Assembly (NCBI RefSeq): GCF_009900745.1
Contig: NZ_WXVU01000025.1
Coordinates: forward strand, 1 to 64,000
DNA from: Chryseobacterium sp. c4a
GTDB lineage: Bacteria > Bacteroidota > Bacteroidia > Flavobacteriales > Weeksellaceae
Reading direction: 5' to 3'
DNA: 64,000 bases
A program made the position numbers and the translations under genes. Every line of letters starts with the position of its first letter. Within the stretch, counting starts at the first letter, position 1. The notes beneath the pieces were generated by a model, which did no database searches, had not been told where the DNA came from, and saw only the letters and a program-made list of their open reading frames with translations. Shown here piece by piece: positions 15,625 to 24,425 of the stretch.

Positions 15625-16036
15625 TATTTTATCCTTCTTCTTAAAGAAAAACTAAAAAAATCTGCCGGAATATTTTTACTTATCCCTACCTATTCGTTTT
15701 TTACATCTACAAATATCAATCAAGCTTTTATTATATCACAGCATAAGGATTTAATAGGATAAAATATCATAAAATGTAAAAAATTACTGATATTTCTCAA
15801 TATTTTTATAGAAATAAATGTTTATATTACTCTCGGATCATGCTCATTTTGCTTAAAATTATACATATAACAATCTACAAACTAAAGTGTTAAATAAAGT
15901 TAACATATCATAAAATAGCCCCCAATCATGCTCAGTCTTCGACGTTTACAAAATCGCACGCAAAAGATTTAATACTTAATTAAAAAATAAATATTCATCT
16001 TTGCAGCCTTAAAACTTAAACACGCTAGTTTATTTC
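15625..16036. other. Long leader region of the TonB-dependent receptor
   Basis: About 410 bases, AT-rich, without a supported gene. A CATCTTTG sequence at about 15998 resembles a -7 box (TAnnTTTG) and would give a short leader before the ATG at 16037. No recognisable riboswitch or Fur-like site was found by eye. Confidence 0.35.
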
Positions 16037-18634
16037 ATGAGCATTATTTTGAAAAAGCGTCTTCTTATAGCGCTTGTATTACCAACGGCCGCCTTGTATT
16101 ATGGGCAGAGTACGAAGGATTCTTTAGAAAAATCTAAATCTATTGATGAGGTGATGTTGGTGGGTAGAAACCTTTCCCAAACAGCCAAAGAAAGAAAAAC
16201 ACCTGTTGCAGTTTCCAACATTAAGGCAGCTGAAATTCAGGAGAAATTGGGAAACAGAGAGTTCCCTGAAATTATGAAGTCTACCCCTTCGGTATACGTT
16301 ACCAAAGTAGGTGGTGGATTTGGAGACAGTAGAATTAACATGAGAGGTTTTGATGGTGCCAATATTGCGGTTATCATCAATGGACAGCCTGTTAATGACA
16401 TGCAGGGAGGTACTGTGTACTGGTCTAACTGGACTGGATTGGCTGACATTGCCAGCTCTATTCAGATTCAGAGAGGGTTAGGAGCTTCCAAATTTGTAGT
16501 TCCTTCTGTGGGAGGAACGATCAATATCGTAACCAAAGCTACCGATTCTGAGCAAAAAGCGATGATCAAGGCAGAAGCTGGTAACGACAACTACTCCAGA
16601 CTTTCAGCGATGTACTCTTCCGGGTTAAAAAACAAATGGGGAACTACAGTATTACTTTCCCGTTGGCAAGGTGATGGTTACATCAACGGAACTAAAGGTG
16701 AAGGATATTCATGGTTTTTCTCAACTGGATTTAAGCCGAATGAAAAACACGCTTTCAATTTAATTGCTACGGGTGCCCCGCAGGTACACGATACGAGAAG
16801 ATCTTCTGCAACCGGAGCAAATGTAGCGACTCTACAACAGTTTGACATGTATGGGAGAAGATACAATCCACAAACAGGAATGCTGAATGGTTCTCAATTC
16901 AATTTAGCACCTAACTTCTACCACAAACCAATTGCTTCATTAAACTGGGACTGGAATATTAATGATAACCTAAAATTATCAACAGTTGTTTACGGTTCTT
17001 GGGGACGTGGCGGTGGAGGTACCGGACTTAACGGGTCTATTGTACAAGGTAAGAATACCATGAACTTTATGAATAGTGCTGATGGTACCATCAATTGGGA
17101 TATGATTGCTCGTTATAACAGAGGAGGTTCAGTAACAGATTACAATGGAAATACTTTCCAGAAATCAACTTTTACAGCTCCTGCAGGTTCTCCTGCTGAT
17201 TACAACGGACAATACGTAAGTACGTTAAACGGAAACAGTGGTATTGTTAGAAAGCAAAGTATCAATGCTCATGACTGGTATGGTGTAATTGCAGATCTTA
17301 ATTACAAAAAGAATAACTGGACGTTCAATGGAGGTCTTGACCTTAAAACTTACAAAGGTGCTCTTTACGATATCGTTACCGATATGTTAGGTTCAGATGC
17401 TTTATATGTTAAAAATACAGTAAACGCTCCCAACGGTTACTATATTGATCGTACAGTAAAACCTGAACCATTAACTAAACTAAATAATGCTCAAAAAGTA
17501 TCTATCTACAACGAAGGATTGGTAAAATGGGCAGGTATTTACGGAATGGTAGAATATAGCTCTGAAAAACTGAGTGCATCCGTTCAGGGATCAGTATCTG
17601 AGCAGTATTACAAGAGAAAAGACTATATGCTGTACACTCCTGGAAATCAGGAAACAAAATGGTATCACAAAACAGGGTATATTGTAAAAGGAGGTGCTAA
17701 CTATAATATTGATGATCATCATAATGTATTTTTCAATACAGGGGTTATTTCTAGACAGCCACTATTCAATGCTTTATTCCCATCTAATCAGAACATCTAC
17801 AACGATGCGAAGAATGAAAGAATTTTCTCTGTGGAATTGGGCTATGGTTTCAAATCTCGTTATGTAGATGTGAATATCAACGCGTACAGAACGCAATGGG
17901 ATGATAGATTCATTTCAAGAACCTTCAATGCAGGTGCTGCTGATGTTGCCAGATTCCCTCAATTAAAACTTGGAAATGCTTATTTCTACAACGCTCTGAA
18001 TGTTGGTCAGCTTCACCAAGGAGTTGAATTGGAAGCTAAAGCAAGACCTTTTTCAAATCTTAGGGTAAGAGGAATGGTATCTTTAGGAAACTGGAAGTAC
18101 AAAGGAAATGCAAACTTCAATATTTTGGATGTTCAAAGCAACCAAGAAGTTGCCGGAGCAACAGGTATGATCAATATTAAAGATCTGAAAGTTGGAGATG
18201 CCGCACAAACTACAGCTAGTTTAGGAGTTGATTATAACATTACCAAGGCTTTCAGTATTGATGCTAACTGGGAATATTATGACAAGCTATATGCACAGTT
18301 CAACCCTATCAACTTTCTTACTGAAGCGGATAGAGAAAGAGGAATTGTTAAGTTACCAAGCTATAATCTATTTGATGTAGGGGCTACTTATAAATTCGAA
18401 CTTGGTCAGAAGAAATCTTTAACATTAAGAGCGAACATTTATAACTTATTCAACAAATATTATATTTCTGAATTAAGCTCAAATATCCATACGACTGATA
18501 AAATTGCTAATGGACCTAATGCCGGAAAAACATATCAGGAAACTGGCAGAGTTTATCAAGGAATTGCAGATGCCAATACAGGTTTCTTAGGTTTTGGAAG
18601 AACGTGGTCTGTGGCTGCGACTTTCAGATTCTAA
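16037..18634 (+). CDS. TonB-dependent outer-membrane receptor
   Basis: The 865-aa protein has a signal peptide (about residues 1-24, ending YYGQ). The plug domain (about 35-175) has the typical motifs INMRGFDGANIAVIINGQPV and the end-of-plug VPSVGGTINIVTK. The beta-barrel ends in the aromatic C-terminal strand GRTWSVAATFRF, the outer-membrane insertion signal. Such receptors import iron-siderophores, cobalamin, nickel or glycans using TonB energy. No SusD partner or siderophore genes adjoin, so the substrate is unknown; the plug is FecA-like. The long upstream gap may hold regulatory sequence. Confidence 0.92.
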   Translation: MSIILKKRLLIALVLPTAALYYGQSTKDSLEKSKSIDEVMLVGRNLSQTAKERKTPVAVSNIKAAEIQEKLGNREFPEIMKSTPSVYVTKVGGGFGDSRINMRGFDGANIAVIINGQPVNDMQGGTVYWSNWTGLADIASSIQIQRGLGASKFVVPSVGGTINIVTKATDSEQKAMIKAEAGNDNYSRLSAMYSSGLKNKWGTTVLLSRWQGDGYINGTKGEGYSWFFSTGFKPNEKHAFNLIATGAPQVHDTRRSSATGANVATLQQFDMYGRRYNPQTGMLNGSQFNLAPNFYHKPIASLNWDWNINDNLKLSTVVYGSWGRGGGGTGLNGSIVQGKNTMNFMNSADGTINWDMIARYNRGGSVTDYNGNTFQKSTFTAPAGSPADYNGQYVSTLNGNSGIVRKQSINAHDWYGVIADLNYKKNNWTFNGGLDLKTYKGALYDIVTDMLGSDALYVKNTVNAPNGYYIDRTVKPEPLTKLNNAQKVSIYNEGLVKWAGIYGMVEYSSEKLSASVQGSVSEQYYKRKDYMLYTPGNQETKWYHKTGYIVKGGANYNIDDHHNVFFNTGVISRQPLFNALFPSNQNIYNDAKNERIFSVELGYGFKSRYVDVNINAYRTQWDDRFISRTFNAGAADVARFPQLKLGNAYFYNALNVGQLHQGVELEAKARPFSNLRVRGMVSLGNWKYKGNANFNILDVQSNQEVAGATGMINIKDLKVGDAAQTTASLGVDYNITKAFSIDANWEYYDKLYAQFNPINFLTEADRERGIVKLPSYNLFDVGATYKFELGQKKSLTLRANIYNLFNKYYISELSSNIHTTDKIANGPNAGKTYQETGRVYQGIADANTGFLGFGRTWSVAATFRF

Positions 18635-18660
18635 TTCATAATCTGGATAATAAATCAATG

Positions 18661-18689
18661 AGAACCCGTCATTTTTGGCGGGTTCTTTT
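18661..18689 (+). terminator. Terminator of the TonB receptor gene
   Basis: AGAACCCG / CGGGTTCT stem with a 10-base loop and T-run, 26 bases after the stop. Confidence 0.85.
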
Positions 18690-18805
18690 CTTTTACAATA
18701 GGGATCCTACCTCTCCTATTATGCAAACTGTTTATAAATTAACATCATTAAAATAAATCCTAAATAAGTAATATATTAGACAAGATAAACACACAAATCA
18801 TTTCT

Positions 18806-19384
18806 GTGACAATGGATAAAGACACCATACAATATATCATCACTTATTTCATTAATCTGATGACCCATGATGAAAAATTAGCATTGAAGTATCACATTTT
18901 TACTTATAAAACTTCTGATAATCCTGAAACAGGATCTCTTATTCAGCATAGCTATGATGAGTTTGAGTTCAAAGTCGTTCAGCGAATAATGACTGAGACC
19001 CCAGAAAAAGTTTTTTTTAATACCTGCCCTCAATGCAACAGGCTTGCTCGTACTCCTTTTGCAAAACAATGCAGATATTGTGGATATAGCTGGCGAAATC
19101 TGGTTGCTCAATTTAAGATTGACAGTGTCTTTAAGATTACTAACAGAAGTTTCTATTTTCTTGGTGAGATTATAGACGGTGAAATAAATCCAGGACAATG
19201 GATGGATTTAACAAAGCTGGGGCTTAATAAAAAGATTACTATTGAATTTGCAGACAAATTAACCAACGGAAAACCATGGAACGGTGTTGGCTTAGGAACA
19301 AATGAATTAACTGAAGAAGAACAAGAATTTTTAAAACAAAAAAGTTTTCTTCATCCCATCATTCCTATCACTACCTCATCGTAA
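18806..19384 (+). CDS. Hypothetical zinc-ribbon protein
   Basis: The 192-aa protein has no signal peptide. Residues 73-94 contain a CPQC ... CRYCG pair, a four-cysteine zinc ribbon. The N-terminal 70 residues look helical (MTHDEKLALKYHIFTYKTS) and the C-terminal part (100-192) is mixed. I do not recognise a family. It lies just before, and convergent with, the Rhs immunity-gene island (8 bases between stops at 19384 and 19392), so it marks the island edge. A relation to the effector island is possible but unproven. Confidence 0.65.
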   Translation: MTMDKDTIQYIITYFINLMTHDEKLALKYHIFTYKTSDNPETGSLIQHSYDEFEFKVVQRIMTETPEKVFFNTCPQCNRLARTPFAKQCRYCGYSWRNLVAQFKIDSVFKITNRSFYFLGEIIDGEINPGQWMDLTKLGLNKKITIEFADKLTNGKPWNGVGLGTNELTEEEQEFLKQKSFLHPIIPITTSS

Positions 19385-19391
19385 ATATCCA

Positions 19392-20012
19392 CTATCCCAA
19401 GTCAATAATTTTCCCTGCTGCCTGGCCAATAATTTCAATATATGATTTTGAGTCTACTACTTGTAAATTGTTATTAGAAGCTTTTACACCTAGTGGTAAA
19501 ACGGGAATGTAGCCATAACATTGTCCATATTGTAATGCGGGAAGTTTTCCTTTGATTTCTAAATAAGGTTTAGCTTTATAAGTATCTATTAAATCATCTT
19601 CATCATTTACCAGAATATCCAAATACACATCTACTTCACCACCAATTATAGTTTTTTTAAGCTGTCTGATATTAATCAGTGCAATCCTGTTTCCTTCATC
19701 CGGAGCAATAGTCCAATTATCATTGCCTTCCCATACTAACAGATCACCTAAAGCTGTGATCCCCCAAATAATTGTAGGATTCAGAATCTTATCTATATAA
19801 TCAAATGCAAAATTATACTCTTGTGGATCAACCATCTGTAAATACCCATTTTCATATATCCCAAACCCCATATTTCTCCATATCCAAATGATCTCTTCCA
19901 GAAATTTCCCATTGAACAACTGTTGATATTGCTCAATGGTTTCTTCTGAAACGGAACAATGTTTCTGATAATCGACACTATTTCTATTGATAAATTGCTG
20001 AATGGTATCCAT
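19392..20012 (-). CDS. Tdi1-like T6SS immunity protein (GAD-like/DUF1851)
   Basis: The 206-aa cytosolic protein has an N-terminal GAD-like part (YQQLFNGKFLEEIIWIWRNMGFGIYENG) and a C-terminal DUF1851-like part (WGITALGDLLVWEG, then strands). This architecture is known from Tdi1, the immunity protein of the Agrobacterium T6SS DNase effector Tde1. It occupies the immunity slot of the last cassette of the Rhs array. The Rhs-tip remnant at 20094-20343 precedes it, but the toxin between them is gone. It may be kept as orphan immunity. The family call is by motif recollection. Confidence 0.7.
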   Translation of the reverse strand: MDTIQQFINRNSVDYQKHCSVSEETIEQYQQLFNGKFLEEIIWIWRNMGFGIYENGYLQMVDPQEYNFAFDYIDKILNPTIIWGITALGDLLVWEGNDNWTIAPDEGNRIALINIRQLKKTIIGGEVDVYLDILVNDEDDLIDTYKAKPYLEIKGKLPALQYGQCYGYIPVLPLGVKASNNNLQVVDSKSYIEIIGQAAGKIIDLG

Positions 20013-20093
20013 TATTTTTTAAAATATCAAACTGTTTTCACTGTATCTAAAGATACTGCTTTATTCAGAATTACAGGCTGTTATCTATTGATA

Positions 20094-20343
20094 TTTCATC
20101 TCTAACAGTATCTAAAACGGTTATAAGCCAAACCCATTTCTGCATCCACATACTGCCCCTGATACAAGAAAGGTACAAACTCATTATCTCCTTTTCTTAA
20201 AGAGCCATATATATCCAACTCTCTTTCCCAAACCAAAGAACCATTGTTATCATAAGCATGAGTAGGTGTACCTAAATAATCGCTGATGATACTAAACTGC
20301 TCTTCGCCAACAATTTTACCACAAGGGAACGAAGCTTCCCTCC
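20094..20343 (-). pseudogene. Rhs-tip remnant (cassette without toxin)
   Basis: About 235 bases match the Rhs core end found in front of each orphan toxin (GKIVGEEQFSIISDYLGTP .. YVDAE). The match stops at NRFRYC followed by TAG, just before the toxin would begin. An extra C near 20324 (GTTCCCTTGTGG against GTTCCTTGTGG) also shifts the frame at its 5' end. No toxin sequence follows, so this is a dead cassette head next to the Tdi1-like immunity gene. It still offers homology for recombination. Confidence 0.85.
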
Positions 20344-20361
20344 TGATATAATCTTTATATT

Positions 20362-20388
20362 AAAAGGCAAGCTTTCAGCTTGCCTTTT
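20362..20388 (-). terminator. Cassette-end terminator (copy 1)
   Basis: AAAAGGCAAGCT / AGCTTGCCTTTT hairpin behind the immunity gene at 20414. The same hairpin, with the following ATATAAAGATTATATCAGGA, recurs at 21949 and, slightly shortened, at 24320. It marks the junction between cassettes. Confidence 0.85.
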
Positions 20389-20413
20389 AATATTTCAAAA
20401 TGATTACACTATT

Positions 20414-21133
20414 CTATACAGTAACCAAATACTCATTATTTAAAGGAACTAATTCTTCGTCATATTGATTATCATAAATAAATGGAAAATCTCTGGTTGT
20501 ATAAATATTAATATCTGTAAACTTAGTTATAAGATCATCTACAAAATCTTTATTATTGAAAACAAATGAGTTTCTATAGGCAAATTCTCTTAAAACAAAG
20601 ATATTTTTATCCAATGAATCTGTAATAAGTACTAAATCGGGATATATATAATTTGTACTTCCATTCACCTTACTTCTAACACTTGTTTGCTTATTGAATT
20701 CAAACTTATCATCATCAAACTTTCCAAATCTTAAGGCACAATATTTTCTCTCCGTTAATTGATCACCATCCTTATTTACTAGCTTTAAGATTGAATATTC
20801 ATATTGATTTTTATCTAATCCATTGTTTAAAAGTTCTTGAAAAAGATCCAAAGACAATATTTTTACATCTGAACCATACTCTAAATAATTAAACTGAAAA
20901 TCAATTTGTTTTTTCTTAAAGACTAAATATAGTTCTGGTGGAAACTTATATTTCTGTTCTTTCGGAGGAAAAGGAATATCCTTATAATCCAATGTTCGCC
21001 ACTCCGAATCAGAGTAAAATTTAGTTCTTTTAGTAGAGTCAAAAGAATCAAAAAGAATAATATCATCTCCTAAAGGAATTCCTTTTCTTTTTATATAGCT
21101 TCTTTGAAAGCTTACAAATAATTTATTTTCCAT
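20414..21133 (-). CDS. Candidate immunity protein for the AHH toxin (paralogue of 22001-22708)
   Basis: The 239-aa cytosolic protein is unlike any family I can name firmly; Imm11/Imm43-type immunity proteins have similar length and composition. It is clearly homologous to the product of 22001-22708. Shared features are ALRFGKFDDDKFEFN against ALRFVRFDDQFFDFN, the closing NNQY..E.LPLNNEYLVTV block, and PPE(K/D)-K-(F)PP/PSK(M/L)YLV. It starts 10 bases after the AHH toxin frame, the standard toxin-immunity order. Immunity function is inferred from position and from the duplication of the pair. Confidence 0.7.
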   Translation of the reverse strand: MENKLFVSFQRSYIKRKGIPLGDDIILFDSFDSTKRTKFYSDSEWRTLDYKDIPFPPKEQKYKFPPELYLVFKKKQIDFQFNYLEYGSDVKILSLDLFQELLNNGLDKNQYEYSILKLVNKDGDQLTERKYCALRFGKFDDDKFEFNKQTSVRSKVNGSTNYIYPDLVLITDSLDKNIFVLREFAYRNSFVFNNKDFVDDLITKFTDINIYTTRDFPFIYDNQYDEELVPLNNEYLVTV

Positions 21134-21143
21134 AATAATAAAT

Positions 21144-21863
21144 CTAATGATGTCTAAACTGATTTAACTTTGTTGGGGCTTTTGAACCATCTGGGGATAA
21201 TCTCTTTTTTAACCGTGCTTGCATTTTTTCAAGATCTGCTTTTGCTCTAGCTTTATCTTTATGAATTCTATATTGATCTTGGATAGCCTTTATTCTAGCC
21301 TCTACATGATTACTAAAATTAGGATGAGATCCTGGATGATAATGAGCAAACCCTAACTTCTTTGCTAAAGCTTCATTATTTGGTAAATATATACCATTTG
21401 CAGCATTATGTTTTCCCTTAAATCCAACTTCATTAAAAAAGCCATTTCCTCCTCTTCTTGTAGTACCAAATTTATCCCAAGTTTCTTGTGGGATAACATG
21501 ATGTGTATTCCAGTCAGTTGATCTATTTCCAAAAGTAACTGCTTGTCCAGCTTTATCTAGATTTTTTCCCAATAGATATCCGCTTAAACCAAATATGTCC
21601 AGCCAAGAATTAGAATCATGTACATAATTATAAAATTCGAAACCTCCATCTAACCCAATTGGATCTTGGCTAATATTCCCCGCTTCATTATCATAATATC
21701 TAAAACGATTATAAGCCAAACCTGTCTCTGCATCCACATACTGCCCCTGATACAAGAAAGGCACAAACTCACTATCTCCTTTTCTTAAGGAGCCATATAT
21801 ATCCAACTCTCTTTCCCACACCAGAGAACCATTGTTATCATAAGCATGAGTAGGTGTACCCAA
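21144..21863 (-). CDS. Orphan Rhs tip carrying an AHH-type nuclease toxin
   Basis: The first 80 codons repeat the end of the main Rhs core (GTPTHAYDNNGSLVWEREL, YDNEAGN, DPIGL), with the homology continuing to about 21930 upstream. No ATG is in frame; the first usable codon is a TTG, so expression probably needs fusion to a full Rhs. The toxin part has DWNTHHVIPQETWDKFG, NAANGIYLPNN and HYHPGSHPNFSNHV. This is the pattern of AHH-family nucleases (HNH/Endonuclease VII fold) with the conserved His pair. A one-codon deletion (NYIS to NIS) is present in the tip. The paired immunity gene is at 20414. Confidence 0.82.
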   Translation of the reverse strand: MGTPTHAYDNNGSLVWERELDIYGSLRKGDSEFVPFLYQGQYVDAETGLAYNRFRYYDNEAGNISQDPIGLDGGFEFYNYVHDSNSWLDIFGLSGYLLGKNLDKAGQAVTFGNRSTDWNTHHVIPQETWDKFGTTRRGGNGFFNEVGFKGKHNAANGIYLPNNEALAKKLGFAHYHPGSHPNFSNHVEARIKAIQDQYRIHKDKARAKADLEKMQARLKKRLSPDGSKAPTKLNQFRHH

Positions 21864-21948
21864 ATAATCGCTGATGATACTGAACTGCTCCTCGCCAACA
21901 ATTTTACCGCAAGGAACAAAGCTTCTCTCCTGATATAATCTTTATATT

Positions 21949-21975
21949 AAAAGGCAAGCTTTCAGCTTGCCTTTT
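21949..21975 (-). terminator. Cassette-end terminator (copy 2)
   Basis: AAAAGGCAAGCT / AGCTTGCCTTTT hairpin behind the immunity gene at 22001, identical to 20362-20388. Confidence 0.85.
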
Positions 21976-22000
21976 AATATTTCAAAATGATTACACTATT

Positions 22001-22708
22001 CTATACAGTAACCAAATACTCATTATTTAAAGGAAGAATATCCCATTTATACTGATTATTGAAGACATAAGGAAAGTCCTTTACATTATATACTTGTGGT
22101 AAATGGAAATTCAATAAAATCTCCTTAACGACATTTCCAGTGAAAATTATGGAGTTTCGATAACAAAGTGAATTAATATAAAAAATATTTTTATTTTCAG
22201 GATAAGCATTTAATTTCATATCGGGAAATAGAAAAAAGTTTTTCAATCCTGCAGCTCTTTTTTTAGTTTCCATATTAAAATCAAAAAATTGATCATCAAA
22301 CCTTACAAACCTTAAAGCATAGTAGATTTCATTATTTGTCAAATTATTTCCTTTAAGATCAATAATAGATAGTTCTGCGATTTCATAATAGCTCTCATCT
22401 ATTCCTTTATTGTTAAGAAAAGTCAAAAATTTAGATGAGACAAGAACCGCAAGGTTATTCATTCCATAAAAGTCAAATTTTATAACTGAAGGTTTATTTT
22501 TGGTTGAAACCAAATACATTTTCGAGGGAAAACGTTTTTTATCCTCTGGAGGAAATCCGTGAATTGAAGCATCATACATTTTCCAAGGTTGCTCAGCAAC
22601 AAATTTTGGTTTCTTACTATCAAAACTACTAGTAAAAATCACATCATCAAGCTGAAAGTAACCTTCCTGGCCTTGTGTTCTATTAAACCAAATAAATAAA
22701 TCTGTCAT
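22001..22708 (-). CDS. Candidate immunity protein, paralogue of 20414-21133
   Basis: The start at 22708 (MTDLFIWFNRTQGQEG) is preferred over an upstream codon because it lies 1 base after the stop of the toxin remnant (TAATATG). The protein is about 235 aa, cytosolic and about as long as its paralogue. It shares the ALRFVRFDDQFFDFN block, FPSKMYLV and the terminal NNQYKWDILPLNNEYLVTV. Its own toxin survives only as a 3' remnant (22710-22919), so it is an orphan immunity gene. It may still protect against the related AHH toxin of another strain. The family is not named. Confidence 0.72.
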   Translation of the reverse strand: MTDLFIWFNRTQGQEGYFQLDDVIFTSSFDSKKPKFVAEQPWKMYDASIHGFPPEDKKRFPSKMYLVSTKNKPSVIKFDFYGMNNLAVLVSSKFLTFLNNKGIDESYYEIAELSIIDLKGNNLTNNEIYYALRFVRFDDQFFDFNMETKKRAAGLKNFFLFPDMKLNAYPENKNIFYINSLCYRNSIIFTGNVVKEILLNFHLPQVYNVKDFPYVFNNQYKWDILPLNNEYLVTV

Positions 22709-22709
22709 A

Positions 22710-22919
22710 TTAGTGAAGTCTTTTTGCGCCACCTCCTTTTCGTGCTAGCGCGGTTTTTAATCTTTTCTGTAAATCTTCCATTTCTGTTTTTGCTCGTACT
22801 TTATCTCCGTGGATAAAACTGTCAGCATGAATACAGTTATAAAAAAACACTGAATCCATAAAATTGTCAACTTGATTTACCGAATTAAGTAATTTTTTCC
22901 AATAATTTACAAAAAAGCA
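22710..22919 (-). pseudogene. 3' remnant of an AHH-type Rhs toxin
   Basis: An open frame of about 69 codons without a start or Rhs tip. Its end, FIHGDKVRAKTEMEDLQKRL to GGGAKRLH, resembles the end of the AHH toxin at 21144 (YRIHKDKARAKADLEKMQ..). It sits 1 base before the paralogous immunity gene. The Rhs tip and catalytic domain appear deleted, with the upstream sequence replaced by the terminator of the next cassette. Confidence 0.65.
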
Positions 22920-22938
22920 TTACATATTTTAAATCACA

Positions 22939-22965
22939 AAGGCTATCTCAACTTGAAATAGCCTT
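22939..22965 (-). terminator. Terminator of the YwqG-like immunity gene
   Basis: AAGGCTAT(C)TCA / TGA(A)ATAGCCTT hairpin, 8 bases after the stop at 22973. It is a different sequence from the AAAAGGCAAGCT hairpins. Confidence 0.75.
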
Positions 22966-22972
22966 ATATTTT

Positions 22973-23512
22973 CTATGAATATTGCCAAAAACCAGCTATA
23001 ACTTCGTTTGTTACTTTATGCTTATATAAATATAAAGCGCCATACATAAATACGTAATCCAAGCCATCACGGTATCCCTCTTCTTCAATTTGCATAAAAA
23101 AGAAATAGTCCTCTTCTTCCAATTTTTCATAAAAATATTTTTTTGGTTGAATTAAACGTGGCTCACCTCCTACTTTTATAAATAAAAATTCACTTTCAGT
23201 TTCTGAATAATCACTTATTGATGATACCTCTAAGCTTGGAATACTCTTATCAGCTCTCGTCCCCATTTCTGAATATTTATGTTCCAATACTTTGACAGCT
23301 ATTTCAGGATAAATATTTTTATCCAAAAGAATATCAAAGTTATCATAAATTAAGACAGAAAGCATCATATCTCTTTTATCTGGATGATTTAAAACAGCAT
23401 AAAAGTTATAATTTTCTGGTATTACGTCTTCAATTATTTCGGGAGGATTCCCACCCATTCTGGCCTTCAAGTCACTATTATATGGTAAGCAGTTTGCAAA
23501 CAATTCTTTCAT
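22973..23512 (-). CDS. Immunity protein with YwqG/DUF1963-like C-terminus
   Basis: The 179-aa cytosolic, acidic protein pairs with the toxin at 23530 (18 bases between). The C-terminal third, FIKVGGEPRLIQPKKYF..DYFFFMQIEEEGY..VFMYGALYLYKH, follows the DUF1963/YwqG pattern 'vGG.P.wiQ....fl.qid......GglyvF'. Proteins of that family are used as immunity proteins in polymorphic toxin systems. The N-terminal part is not recognised. The immunity role is inferred from its place directly after the toxin. Confidence 0.68.
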   Translation of the reverse strand: MKELFANCLPYNSDLKARMGGNPPEIIEDVIPENYNFYAVLNHPDKRDMMLSVLIYDNFDILLDKNIYPEIAVKVLEHKYSEMGTRADKSIPSLEVSSISDYSETESEFLFIKVGGEPRLIQPKKYFYEKLEEEDYFFFMQIEEEGYRDGLDYVFMYGALYLYKHKVTNEVIAGFWQYS

Positions 23513-23529
23513 ACTTTTTAATTATTATG

Positions 23530-24234
23530 TTAATGAAATCCTATATAACCCTGTTTTTTTGCAAAATTAATTGCGTCTTTTCTAAGTTTATTTGTTAGTT
23601 CAGTGGCATATTTTTTAGCATTATCCGCCTCCCATCCTCGACTAAGCAGCCCTTCATATATCCCACGTCTCGTTAAAGCTGCGTTTCTATTAATATTCTG
23701 CAAAGCAGATTGCCCTTTTAATCTGGGACCTCCCATTCCGTATCTATTTTGAAGAGCAGTAATATTCTTATGCATATTTGGCTCAGTCAGTGCAATAGAA
23801 GGATTTAATTGACCTATTGTACTGCTTCTAGTTATACCATGGTTTTGTCTTAACCAAGCGCTTTGCAATAATTCATGCCCTGTCAAATTATCCCCAACGT
23901 GTGCTGGTCCAGTTAAGCTACCATAAGGTCCTATAGCAAATTCTTGAGCCAACCCAAACCCATCAATTTGAGTATTAATATCATATACATATGCATAAAT
24001 TGACGGATTATTACCTGCTAACCCAATTGGATCTTGGCTAATATAATTCCCCGCTTCATTATCATAATATCTAAAACGATTATAAGCCAAACCTGTCTCT
24101 GCATCCACATACTGCCCCTGATACAAGAAAGGCACAAACTCACTATCTCCTTTTCTTAAGGAGCCATATATATCCAACTCTCTTTCCCACACCAGAGAAC
24201 CATTGTTATCATAAGCATGAGTAGGTGTACCCAA
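23530..24234 (-). CDS. Orphan Rhs tip with an unrecognised toxin domain
   Basis: The 5' part repeats the Rhs tip (GTPTHAYDNNGSLVWEREL to ISQDPIGLAGNNPSIYAYVYD), with homology continuing upstream to about 24305. As in the other orphan cassettes, the only start codon is a TTG. The toxin (about residues 95-234) reads GPAHVGDNLTGHELLQSAWL, NPSIALTEPNMHKNITALQ and ends in a basic helix (ATELTNKLRKDAINFAKKQG). The GHE..Q..W and conserved His residues suggest a nuclease of the HNH/Endo VII type, possibly the Tox-HNH-HHH group, but I cannot assign it. The paired immunity gene is at 22973. Confidence 0.72.
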   Translation of the reverse strand: MGTPTHAYDNNGSLVWERELDIYGSLRKGDSEFVPFLYQGQYVDAETGLAYNRFRYYDNEAGNYISQDPIGLAGNNPSIYAYVYDINTQIDGFGLAQEFAIGPYGSLTGPAHVGDNLTGHELLQSAWLRQNHGITRSSTIGQLNPSIALTEPNMHKNITALQNRYGMGGPRLKGQSALQNINRNAALTRRGIYEGLLSRGWEADNAKKYATELTNKLRKDAINFAKKQGYIGFH

Positions 24235-24319
24235 ATAATCGCTGATGATACTGAACTGCTCCTCGCCAACAATTTTACCACAAGGAACGAAGCTTCTCTC
24301 CTGATATAATCTTTATATT

Positions 24320-24344
24320 AAAAGCAAGCTTTTAGCTTGCTTTT
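24320..24344 (-). terminator. Cassette-end terminator (copy 3, shortened)
   Basis: AAAAGCAAGCT / AGCTTGCTTTT hairpin behind the Im-type immunity gene. It lacks one GC pair relative to copies 1 and 2. Confidence 0.8.
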
Positions 24345-24425
24345 AATATTTCAAAATAATTTTATCTAATAATTGGTAGAATTAATAGCATAAAAATTCA
24401 TCTTTTCCTAAAAATCATCCATATC

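Noticed and set aside
15998..16010. A strong promoter of the TonB receptor at CATCTTTG
   Set aside because: It matches TAnnTTTG in all but the first base, but there is no TTTG at the right distance; it is mentioned only as a weak candidate.
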